Below, piece after piece: positions 21,907 to 31,710 of a DNA stretch of 64,000 nucleotides. The stretch lies in the NCBI GenBank assembly GCA_905250025.1, contig CAJNOJ010000086.1:124001-188000 (forward strand), read 5' to 3'. The notes under the pieces are model-generated. The model was not told where the DNA came from. It worked only from the letters and a program-made list of their open reading frames with translations, and ran no database searches. Position numbers and translations under genes: made by a program. The DNA is from Adineta ricciae (lineage: Eukaryota > Rotifera > Eurotatoria > Adinetida > Adinetidae). Each line of letters opens with the position of its first letter. The stretch's first letter is position 1.

Positions 21907-22992
21907 TCATTCCATCACCAACCGCGCATGATTTTGATCACCCGAATGTAGTTTAGATGCCGAAAGAATTCGTACACAATCATCTTTATCAGTCAACATC
22001 ATTAATAACTGCCATGGTAATGGTGCATGTTCAGTTTGCACACTGATCACATGTCGTTTAGTTGTATCTTCATGAAATAGTTCAATTTGTCTCTTATCAC
22101 AATCAAATGTTAAATATAAGATATCATTAACTGATATTTCATTACTATTATAACCGTGTGCACTTGGATTGCCGTTTCGGATGCCATGTTGATAGACTTG
22201 ATTGAAACCGAACCATCCAGCTGTAGATGTGGAATTGATCGATATGCGTTTCTGAACGACTTCCGAGGAAATGCAACCGAAGAATATGTTGTACGGTAAA
22301 CCGCATTCTTCGATTCTGAATAGGATCGTATGTCGACCTTCAGAATAACGTTGTTCGCCAAGAACATATTCGTAATTCCAATCATTGCTCGTATGTTTAG
22401 CAACAAGTCCATCGTCACTCAGCGTGACACTGCCGATAACTTTGGAGAAACGATCTTGGGCAATGAATGTGGGCATGTTTTTCATTGTATTCATGTCTTT
22501 AACGGAAATTAATTTGATAACCGACCATTCATTTTCGACGATATTGGCTTGTACAGGTACAGCAATTTCTGCTTTTAACTGCATAAGTTGTTTCATCCAC
22601 CGATTCAACTCGTTTTCGGAATAATCGTTTGCTTCGAGAGACGAACGCAGAGTCATTGCTAAGTCACGACATGTTTTGACTAATGGTTCTCTAGATTTCT
22701 CAATTAAGTGTCGAAGTTGTTTACGAGCATTTTCCGCTGCTGTTTGAACTTTGCCAATCGTTTCTTTTTCCCATTGATCAATTTTAAGGAATAAATTATG
22801 ATCCTTGAGCGATCTTTCGAAATCACGTTGCAAGACACTCTGCTCCTGTGTGATACTTTCCAATTGTTGAGTTAACTTCTGCCGATGTTCAAACGTGTGT
22901 TTTCCGCAAAATGTTTGCTGACAGCCATTGCAAGTCGTTACATCCGTATTACTCAAACAGGTGATACATTGAGGTTTCAGATCATTAGCCAT
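21907..22992 (-). CDS. B-box/coiled-coil/SPRY-like protein, array copy 5 (array 5' end)
   Basis: Intronless, 361 aa from the ATG at 22992 (MANDLKPQC). The longer frame to 23142 encodes only a Phe-rich stretch and was rejected. The B-box is CITCLSNTDVTTCNGC...FCGKHTFEH. The coiled coil carries KIDQWEKETIGKVQTAAENA and ANDYSENELNRWMKQLMQLK. The SPRY-like domain has YVLGEQRYSEGRHTILFRIE, YNIFFGCISSE, AGWFGFNQVYQHG and APLPWQLLMML. The C-terminus runs about 18 residues past that of the other copies (SASKLHSGDQ...). It is 184 bp from copy 4. Confidence 0.83.
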   Translation of the reverse strand: MANDLKPQCITCLSNTDVTTCNGCQQTFCGKHTFEHRQKLTQQLESITQEQSVLQRDFERSLKDHNLFLKIDQWEKETIGKVQTAAENARKQLRHLIEKSREPLVKTCRDLAMTLRSSLEANDYSENELNRWMKQLMQLKAEIAVPVQANIVENEWSVIKLISVKDMNTMKNMPTFIAQDRFSKVIGSVTLSDDGLVAKHTSNDWNYEYVLGEQRYSEGRHTILFRIEECGLPYNIFFGCISSEVVQKRISINSTSTAGWFGFNQVYQHGIRNGNPSAHGYNSNEISVNDILYLTFDCDKRQIELFHEDTTKRHVISVQTEHAPLPWQLLMMLTDKDDCVRILSASKLHSGDQNHARLVME

Positions 22993-24336
22993 GTTAAATA
23001 TTAAAATCGCGTAATCGTATAGTGAAGATTGAAGAGAAGAATTAGGCTGAAACTCTTTGTACACATGGAGACAAAAGAAAGAAAAAAAGAAAAAAGAAAA
23101 AGAAACGATAAAAAACCGTTCACAGTTTTTGTCTTCTTGCAAGTTGTAAAAAAACAGGGAGAAGAAAGGATGAGGGGAAAGTCATGTGCTTTGAAAACGT
23201 TAAGATGTTCTGTGTCATGTCAATAGAACAGAATTCAAATAGAAAAGACTGGCGGGTGAGGGTGGAGTTTTAAAACAACAAATCAACGCAATAGATATGA
23301 TTATTCATATTCAATAACGATAAGCATAATACAATTTATTTATTCATCTACTAATCTTCAACACGCAACATTCCATTTAGTTTTCACAGAAAAACGAAAA
23401 GTGTTCATATATCCGTTGATTCATTAAGTGGTCCATGGATTAAAAAATATATTTCGCGTAGAAATACGGCATTGTTTATTAAAAATCGTCCAAGGAAACA
23501 TATGGCAACTATGATATGCACAAAGATAATAAAAATTATTTCGTAGGATAGCCAGTGACTTGGTTGTTTCTGCCCTAAAGAAAAACTATAGCAGATATTC
23601 TGTTCAAATCGAACAAACTTGTTGATACAGTTGATTGTTTCTTTGTGTGATGTGTATATTCGCAGATTTGCTAAATAGAAGACAGTTTAATGAAGCTTTC
23701 ATAGCATATCTGCTTACCTGTTCGCGTGCAATGGTATCCGAATACATAATGTCGAGAGCTAAAATGAAATATCAAATAACAAGAAGATTGTCTTTGATGA
23801 TTATTTACGAAGAAGACACAATATCTGTTCCGTTCCCTTCTCCGCCTAATATGCACTATCAAGCATTATTTAAGTAAATAATTGAAGCGGAGAAAACATA
23901 TTCCTCTAGCTATGTAGAGTGCGCACGACTTTTCATATGAAATAAATATAACGTCGTTACTTATACTCTCATATTTCCAGCGACAATAATAGTTTCTACT
24001 CAAGGAACTCGGATCTAATCTTCAGAAGTGTCACACAAAAGTACGCTTCGTAAGTCATACGTTGCATTATTAATCTTTTACATTCAACTAAATTATTAAA
24101 ATGTCTCTTTGGAGACCACAAAGACAAAATTTGATTAAATTTCAAGTGCTTTTTCTTTCATGAGATGTGAACTAATGCTTTCATCCTTTTTCCTTCCAAT
24201 GTAATCGTTTACCGAGTGCTTGATTAGTTTATTTACAATCAATCATCTATGCTAAAATCATATAAGTTACATAAAATCATAAATGTAAAACATGAAGATC
24301 AAATCAAATTTCATCTAATGATGTTTTCCTGTCGAT
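22993..24336. other. Intergenic region, no gene seen
   Basis: About 1.34 kb lies between the 5' end of the B-box array and the CALML4-like gene. It starts with a purine-rich stretch (GAAAAAAAGAAAAAAGAAA-type, about 23075-23110), followed by AT-rich sequence. A plus-strand open frame at 23635-23877 has no family resemblance and no neighbouring splice logic. The promoter of copy 5 should be near 23000-23300. Confidence 0.5.
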
Positions 24337-25010
24337 TTAACGACGACTATTCAATGGCTGAGTAAGCATATGAATAAGATTCTCATAATTAACCCGTCCA
24401 TCCGAACCGATATTCAATTCGCGTAAAATCAAATCGACTAAACAAATTTATCATAGTATTAATCAATCTTCATTGTCAAACTTACCATCTTTATCAGTTA
24501 ATTTTTCTCCCGTATTGGTAAGAAGGTACCTTAACTGCTTCGCATCGATATATCCATGCCGTTGTGTATCATAGAGTTGAAATGCAGCCATGATCTCATT
24601 TGGAGTATTCTCTGTTGATCGATGTTCCAACACGATTTTGAGAAAGTCATCGAATTCAACGACACCAGCATCTACTTGAAACGAATCATCGGTTACGAAA
24701 AAAAGTCAAACTAAAAAATTCTACCTTTTTTGTATTTAGTAAAATATCGCTTCAGTTCCGCGATTGTTGGTGCCATACTTAACGATCGCATTATAAAACA
24801 CAATTTATCCGGCGTATCAACATAGCCTTGTGGAGCAAATAATTGAAAGCATTGACGAAAATCTATTGATGAAAGTACATTAAGTTGTTGTCTTCCTATG
24901 AAATCAAAGATAATTTTTCCTTACTATCAATTTCTTCTTCGCTGAAATTCTTTGACTAAAACACAAATAAGACAATAGTCCATATTACTTCAATTTTTAT
25001 CACCTACCAT
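24337..25010 (-). CDS. CALML4: Calmodulin-like protein 4 (CALML4-like), degenerate EF-hands
   Basis: Five exons (25008-25010, 24925-24955, 24725-24862, 24486-24674, 24337-24437) join to 153 aa, the length of vertebrate CALML4. The protein begins MSKNFSEEEIDNFRQCFQLF and continues DTPDKLCFIMRSLSMAPT, VVEFDDFLKIVLEHR, EIMAAFQLYDTQRHGYIDAK and VDLILRELNIGSDGRVNYEN, i.e. four EF-hand helices and loops. None of the loops keeps the full calcium-ligand set: loop 3 is DTQRHGYIDAKQ and loop 4 NIGSDGRVNYEN. Calcium binding is therefore doubtful and the protein may act as a myosin light chain, as CALML4 does in microvilli (family knowledge). The first coding exon is just the ATG, followed by a donor GTAGGT. 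Confidence 0.82.
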
Positions 25011-25762
25011 AATTCAAATGAATAAGAACTGTTTTACGACGACTCTCTTTTTTCTTCTTGTTCTACTATCTACTGATGTACATAAATCTAATCGAAACAG
25101 ACGCTGTGCGTGTGCTGTACGAAATCAAACAAATAGAAAAAGAACTAGGTCGACAAACAATTAGTGAGCAGTACACAGATTAACATGTTGACAGCGACAT
25201 GACATCGATATGAACGCGAGTTCATTCAGTGAGTTGTTCATTCTTTTCATACAAATAAATATAGAACGGCCTAAGAGGTCGCTATGCGACAAATCTCAGT
25301 ATCATAATCCCACCTTTTTTTTGTTCTTTCGAGATTGTCAGATTTCATTGCAGTGTGATAGAAGATAGTGTCAAACCTTTATGTAACAAAAATGCAAAAT
25401 CAGCATATGAAGATCATAGTCAACTTCTTCTAATTTTAATTGTCAATCATATAGTCAATTATAGCTGTGTGAAGTTATTTGAATTTGTCGTAAACTAAAT
25501 TATATATTGTCATTCTCTCTCTTTCTCGCACGTCTATCCACCTGCGCGTTCACCGAAACGAATAGGAGGAAAAATGTACATTTTCATATTTTTTGTCATG
25601 TGTACAAAGCAAAGAAACGATACACTTGAGTGAATCACACGAGAGAAACGTGTTGTCATGTTGTAATAGTAATACATTGCATATTCGTATTCATTTGAGG
25701 TGACTGTGAATTGATTTTTTCAACAAACAAAACTATTTCTTCAAATCTAATGGTGATTCCAA
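25011..25762. promoter_or_regulatory. Divergent spacer between CALML4-like and GT31 genes
   Basis: These 752 bp separate opposite start codons. There is a TC-rich run near 25512-25530. No coding frame or defined element was seen; promoters of both genes are expected here. Confidence 0.4.
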
Positions 25763-26995
25763 ATGAAGATTTCGATTCTTTTGTTCTTTTGCCTTTTACA
25801 TCTTGCTTATGGTAAACTAGTTACTAAACCTCGCGTTTGTCGGAATTGTACAGGAAAAATTCATACGAAAAGAGAATTAGAATTGGCTAAATTACCGTTA
25901 GTTATCGACAATTCGCAAATTTGTACACGTGGAAAGCGGTATCAATTCGTTATTATCATCAAATCTGGAAGTTTTATCAAACGGAATTTCACTCGATCGA
26001 CATGGGCGAAAGAAATGAAAGAAAACTTCAATATCCCTGTTCTCTACGCCATTGGTTCTCCGAATAACAAGTCAATTCAACAAGATATTGTACTTGAAGA
26101 GCAACAATATCATGATTTGTTACAGTTCGATTTTCTCGATAGTTATTTCAATTTGACGATTAAAACTACCAGTGTCTTGGTTTGGTATGATCAGCATTGT
26201 TCGAACAATAGCGATTATTTGTTCTATGTCGACGATGATCTACTCATATCTGCTGAAAAATTTGTTTTGTATATGATGCGAATGAATTATTCGGATACTC
26301 TCGAAGGTTGGTTTGAGAGCTCGGGTAAAATTCTACGGACAGGCATTGGTGGTGTTACAAAAGAAAATTTCCCTATTGATATCGTACCGGATTATCTCTG
26401 GGGCGCAGCTGTACTATACCCGTCGAATATCATATCGAATAAATTGATTAAAGCGATATATAGTACGAAATTGCCGATATTTTTCCGTGATGATGTCTTT
26501 ATCAATGGTTTTGTGGCGGATGAAGCGAAAATCAAACGACAGCAGATGCAAGGTTTGGTATTATATGATCGAACAGAGGATCGTGTGAAAGACAATATGA
26601 TTGTCATTGATTTTACGACAGAAGAACATCGACATCGGGCGTGGAATTGTTTGAAATATAACGAACAATGTAATCAGAATTTATTATTAACATTATTCAA
26701 GATTATCTCAGGATGCATATTGACCGCAATAATTCTTGTCTATTGTTATAAAATTTTCAAATCAATCGAATTGTTTCAAGTATTAACTAATCATTCATAT
26801 GTGATATTCTATGAAATGAAGGCGTTATGTCAAGACAATATAAACACGATTATGATACTGAGGAGAAGATATTGCCCGACGATAAAATGTCGAAAGATAA
26901 AGTTTGCTATTTATTTGATAGTGCATTCGAAACGAACTTACGTTCGGCTAGGCTTCTTTCTTATGATTGTATTAGTTTTGTGTTATCTTTTTTAA
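25763..26995 (+). CDS. GT31-type beta-1,3-galactosyl/N-acetylglucosaminyltransferase-like protein
   Basis: Single-exon gene of 410 aa. A cleavable signal peptide (MKISILLFFCLLHLAYG) precedes a GT31 fold: FVIIIKSGSFIKRNFTRSTW (the R-x-x-W region of the family), then the metal/UDP-sugar DxD motif in YLFYVDDDLLIS, YLWGAAVLYPSNII and FFRDDVFINGFVADEA, matching the conserved E/D-D-V-x-x-G region. The catalytic domain ends near residue 295. A second hydrophobic helix follows (LFKIISGCILTAIILVYCY), then a basic stretch and a final hydrophobic C-terminus (LGFFLMIVLVLCYLF). Golgi GT31 enzymes are usually type II, so this signal peptide plus C-terminal helices is unusual. The sugar specificity cannot be told. 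Confidence 0.82.
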   Translation: MKISILLFFCLLHLAYGKLVTKPRVCRNCTGKIHTKRELELAKLPLVIDNSQICTRGKRYQFVIIIKSGSFIKRNFTRSTWAKEMKENFNIPVLYAIGSPNNKSIQQDIVLEEQQYHDLLQFDFLDSYFNLTIKTTSVLVWYDQHCSNNSDYLFYVDDDLLISAEKFVLYMMRMNYSDTLEGWFESSGKILRTGIGGVTKENFPIDIVPDYLWGAAVLYPSNIISNKLIKAIYSTKLPIFFRDDVFINGFVADEAKIKRQQMQGLVLYDRTEDRVKDNMIVIDFTTEEHRHRAWNCLKYNEQCNQNLLLTLFKIISGCILTAIILVYCYKIFKSIELFQVLTNHSYVIFYEMKALCQDNINTIMILRRRYCPTIKCRKIKFAIYLIVHSKRTYVRLGFFLMIVLVLCYLF

Positions 26996-27307
26996 GAAAT
27001 AAATTGTTTTGAATTTGTCTCTATTAACAATATTTATTGTCATATCATATACCACAATCTACACAAAAAAAAAGAATAGGAAAATAGAGATGAATGTATC
27101 ATTTTTGAATTCATCTGGTAAATCGTCAATTGAATTGGAATAGAAATGAAAATATCAGTTTCAAAAATAGATAACAATCTTCGAAGAGAAAGAAATTTTC
27201 TATCCCTATCACAATGGTCTCGGGGAAGAACATAAATACACATTTAGAAGTATATTTTCTATGTAAAACTAGAATTCTATCAAAACTACTCTTTGATTTT
27301 ATTCGAA
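26996..27307. other. Convergent 3' intergenic region
   Basis: This 312 bp AT-rich spacer separates the converging GT31 and KEAP1-like genes. An A run lies at about 27064-27073. Only 3' UTR sequence is expected. Confidence 0.5.
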
Positions 27308-29382
27308 TTATGCATCATCTTCTTCTAAGGTTGGCTCAACTGTTAAGGCACTACCGTGTCCACTTCGTTCTCTGGTTAAGGGTGTTCCGTATGTCCATTC
27401 GTCCTTTTCAGGATCGTAAATCTCGACGGTAGATGAAAAGCTTCGCCCATCATAACCACCTAGAGCAAAAAGACGTTTGTCCAACGGCACACAGCTCAGT
27501 GCTGATCGACGACAATTCAATGGTCGAACAAAAGACCATTGTTGAGTCAATGTGTCGTATCGTTCGACAATATCCAGTTGCATGGGCCCTTCGATATTGT
27601 CTGATGCATAACCGCCCACAACGTATATACATTCAGCTAGAGGAGCAGCTGCAGCACCAGATCGAGCACATAGAAGCGGCTGTTCACGCTTCCATATATT
27701 TGTATCAGGATTGTACGATTCTACATCGGCTAATCGTCGATGTCCATCAAAACCAGCAATAGCATATAACAACCGACTGTGTGTGCAAACAGCTAGCCCC
27801 GTACGTGGTATATGCATAGGAGCAACTTCTTCCCAAACGTCTGTATCAGACAGAGGAGTGTACCGTTCAACGGTTGCATGTAATTGTTGACCACATAGAC
27901 CGCCAACAGCATAAATACTATGATCGATAGTACCAACAGCAAGACGATTTCGTGGGTAGATCATCGGTGCAACTGTTGTCCATTTATTCACAAATGGGTC
28001 GTAACGTTCGACGTCACGGCAATCTCGAGTTTCGTTTCTGAAAAATAATCGAGACCAGAATGTCAACATGTTTTCTGTTAGGACAAATGATCGTTTACTT
28101 TGTACTGAATTTCCCACCAATAACATAAACACGCATATGCAGAGAAACAACACCAACTCCACTTCGTGGTATCTGTAAATCTGCACATCGTTTCCATTTC
28201 TGTGTTTCTAAAAAGTAGCATTCCATCGTTTGAATTGGCTTATTGAAATATCCACCAGCACAGTCTAAAATAGAAACATCACTTTGCGACTGAGGACAGT
28301 GTCGACAGAAAATAGCATACAGATAACAAGTGGTTTAATCGGAGCGCGACGCGGCGGTAAACGAAAATATCGATGCGATGTTAGATTTTCGTAGACATTC
28401 GCCAGAAATTCTCGACAACGTTGCATATCCGGTGGAGCAAAATCATCACAGTTGATAACATCTTTCAAAAACAATGGATCGAGAAATTGCAGACGTATAC
28501 ATGGTAAGATTTCCGAGAGTTCAGCGCGTCGATTTGTTACATCATGCCGCACCCATTGCATTGCAGCCTAAAAGATACGGATATGATTTTTCTCAAAACG
28601 AACATAGTGCGTTCATACGTTATAGATAATGGATTCACATTTAACTTTGACTTTGTCATCTTTAATGATTGAATAAACATCTGAAAAGCTAAGCGTAAGA
28701 AATTCTTCGTGCCGCACCACGTCTTCGAAATGTTCGAATATATAATGTAGAGCAGCTTCCGTCAACGGCGGACATTGATACTGTTTACCATAAAGAAATA
28801 GTCCCACACAATTAGATGCATGAAATTGGTCACGAAGATACGCAACACACAATTCAGTTAAATCATCGATTAATAATGGAAGTGAACCTATTAGAACACC
28901 AAGAACCTAAAAGAAATCCTTATGAATCTTCTTTCAATCGAAATCATCCAACTTACACATTTATCATTCAGCTGGACTTGTGACGTGTAGAGAAAATCTA
29001 AGATAATACTCATTGCATTCGAACAGGGCACTGTTTGACTTAAATCAATGTCTTGTAATGTCTGTGATTCGACGTGTCCTCCACTGCCAAACATAGATGA
29101 GAAGTACGGACAAGCTGATGCTAAGACAACCTTGTGTGCTAAGAATCGTTGACCACTGACACATAGGCTAACATCACAAAATAGTCCATCTTTTCGATAC
29201 ATAGCCATCGTATTGGCTAATTGAGCCGCTCGACTAGATTTGATTTGATAGAAACGATCTGAACCTGAGAGAATCTTCATTGTATATTTGCCCATGTCAA
29301 ACTCATTCAACTCATTCATAGAAAGTAAACCATCAAGATCGTCGAGACCATTTGTATCTATTTGGGAGTGCCCGTTTAGCAT
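27308..29382 (-). CDS. KEAP1: KEAP1-like BTB-BACK-kelch protein
   Basis: Exons 28957-29382, 28619-28906, 28321-28567, 28099-28264 and 27308-28037 join to 618 aa. Order: BTB domain (DGLFCDVSLCVSGQRFLAHK; VVLASACPYFSSMF), BACK domain, six kelch blades. Several places follow human KEAP1 more than other KLHL proteins: AGGYF at the start of the propeller, ADLQIPRSG, APMIYPRNRLAVGTID, SIYAVGG, RLLYAIAGFDG, CRRSAL, and the end RERSGHGSALTVEP. KEAP1 is the substrate adaptor that lets CUL3 ubiquitinate NRF2 under low oxidative stress (family knowledge). The Cys in LNDKCVLGVL aligns with human sensor Cys151. The BACK positions matching Cys273 and Cys288 appear to be Val and Leu. A generic KLHL paralogue is the alternative. 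Confidence 0.82.
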
Positions 29383-30118
29383 GACAATGCCTTTTCGTTG
29401 CGAAAAAACACAAGACAGAACAAGAAAATTTTTTTGCAATGCTCATCATGATACTTCCATTACACTATATTCGCTAAGTACGTACTTTTTACTGCGTTTC
29501 ATCACAACCTTATCTATGATTGCCTCGATGTTTTCTACTAATCAGATCTAAACGAATAAATTCATTCACGTCTAATGTCAAGCACTTTTATCAACAAAAG
29601 TCTGTGATGTAAAAACATGTTTTTGCGTCTTATATTTTCAAGCGAGATGTCGCTAGAGTGCAATAAAAATTTACATCGTTTTGGGTAGAAGATGCCTAGA
29701 ACAACAGAGATTCCCATGGTCGGAAATGTATTCTGAAGAATAAAACAATCAGATTCTAGTCGTTTGAAAGATTATTAGGGATAATTAGAGTGCTTCGGGA
29801 TGAGCGATTCAGGATACGTCATTTTGGGTAATTTAAAATAAAAATGATTGATGAAATACATTAGAATTACTGTCTAATTTAAATAGAACTGACACGAGAA
29901 AGATTTGTGAATATTTTCCATGTGTCATCACCGTACGTATGACATCAAATTATAGATTAAAAAAGACAAAAGATAAGAAGACAAACATGAAGATTTTATG
30001 AGTAATAACAAAAAGTAAATAATAATATTGCTATTTCGTTCTCGCAAATCGTCTTCATATTGTTCGTATACGAGTACTAAACAAATTCGTTTAATTACCC
30101 GTTTAGATTAGATTTGTT
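29383..30118. promoter_or_regulatory. Divergent spacer upstream of the KEAP1-like gene
   Basis: These 736 bp separate opposite start codons and should hold both promoters. No defined element or coding frame is supported. I looked for but did not find a clear antioxidant-response element. Confidence 0.4.
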
Positions 30119-30490
30119 ATGAGTAGTGAACGTATTCCTCTTTCTTCGGGTATTGATTCCAGTTTTTATGCTGCTCACGAAGTATCTGCACGAGATTCAG
30201 GTACTAGTGGAATAGCTCGTCGTATTGTTCCTGGTTTGACAATAGTCTGCGTGTTATTTGCTGCCGGTTCAACAATATATGGTTCAGTTCAAGCTGAATC
30301 TGCTGCGATGGTCTTGCCATTTACTGTTGTCCTATGTTGGACGTTTATTCATTGCTTACTTTTGTTTTTCTCGAGAAAAGATCACCATGAATTTCATCCG
30401 CCAGCATGGTTTCTATTCGTTTCAAGTGGTCATATTTTTATACAATCATTGATCGTGATTATTTTAACATTATTCACAAAATCAACTTAA
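30119..30490 (+). CDS. Small three-pass membrane protein, unrecognised
   Basis: Single exon, 123 aa, ATG start. The first about 33 residues are polar (MSSERIPLSSGIDSSFYAAH). Three hydrophobic segments follow, at about residues 36-56 (IVPGLTIVCVLFAAGSTIYG), 63-83 (AMVLPFTVVLCWTFIHCLLL) and 96-119 (WFLFVSSGHIFIQSLIVIIL). A short charged loop, SRKDHHEFHPP, sits between helices 2 and 3. An AATAAA at 30515 lies just past the stop. The clean hydrophobic pattern and poly(A) signal support a real gene. I do not recognise the family. Confidence 0.65.
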   Translation: MSSERIPLSSGIDSSFYAAHEVSARDSGTSGIARRIVPGLTIVCVLFAAGSTIYGSVQAESAAMVLPFTVVLCWTFIHCLLLFFSRKDHHEFHPPAWFLFVSSGHIFIQSLIVIILTLFTKST

Positions 30491-31710
30491 TATGACACAT
30501 GCTTTTCCTATATAAATAAAACATCGACGCGCTTTTTCACCTAGCCTAGCCATCTTAATCCTAAGTGGTTTTTCTATCGAATATCGAGCCATCAGATAGG
30601 AAATTTGATTAGCTATAGCTCATGTCAAGTCGATTAGGGTCATAATATATCAATTAGATCTTGAATTCGCGGAACTCTAAGTTATTTTAAAAACTGTAGG
30701 TACACCAGGAACGAGTTTGCACTAAAATGCTTACTCAAATTCTATTGCAGGTTTTCAATTACATATCTTTGCTAGTAAAGACTACGATGAACGGAAAGAC
30801 AGTTTATAACGGGAAATTGTTTGAGATATACATTACGATGATTCTTTCGAATGTTTGAGGTAACAATTTTTCACAGGAAATGCGAAATAATAGAAGATTT
30901 AGAGAGATTCTGTCGATTCAGGGTAGTACTCAGTGGATGTACGTCTGAAAAGAAATTGAGCGTCGGTTAGGAAAAATAAATTGGACCAGATTGGATATGA
31001 ATCTGAAGTTGATTACTGAATGTAAATGATAGCTGAAGATCAGAATCTAACCTGCAATTTGAGAGGAGACGGGTAGGAATTTTTATTTTGAATTTCAGTT
31101 GAATAAATTTCTGATGTTTAATTATTCAGATAGAAATAAAATCTTCAATCTGAATTATCTATTGATGAAAAATATTGTACTGTGATACAGAATAAGTCTC
31201 TGTTACATGATATAATTTATGACAAAACAATCTCCTCAATTATGTCTTTCTTTTTCTCATTCTATCAAGCAATCATCGGCTTGCTGATTCTTTCTTCTTC
31301 CTTCTAATCTTTGCTTACACGATATTCCAGCCACTCGCGTTGATGGATCGCAACACCGGCTCAGAAACTAAATTTTGTGACCTGTCAATCAACTGGAATC
31401 TTCCTTTTCTTCTTCTTCCTCTTTCTCGACGTTGTTCTCCACATTCTCTGAAGAGTAGTTTGGTTAAATAGATTTAGAAGAACTATTTCATAATTGAATA
31501 AAAGCACCTTCTTTATACTTCAAACAACGTTTGCATGACAAAAATTAATAGGAAATCTTTTTGCGACGTCATAATGGACAAAACTAGCATTGAAATTCTT
31601 TTTTTGTTCGCACTTTCACTCCGTAGGATGTTGGTGTTACTTCTCGTGTTTCTCCACCTGAGAAAAATCACTTTTACTCATGCAACATTATTTTATTTTA
31701 GTAATTTCCA
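30491..31710. other. Intergenic region, no gene seen
   Basis: About 1.2 kb of AT-rich sequence upstream of the peptide-GPCR gene. A plus-strand open frame at 31535-31717 overlaps the likely 5' UTR and shows no family features. A TC-rich run lies near 31400-31430. No inverted repeats or elements were identified. Confidence 0.5.

Noticed and set aside
23635-23877. Plus-strand 80-codon frame
   Set aside because: No family resemblance, domain pattern or neighbouring exon logic; frames of this size arise by chance.
29383-29439. N-terminal extension of the KEAP1-like protein
   Set aside because: It begins at a non-ATG codon; the first ATG in frame is at 29382.
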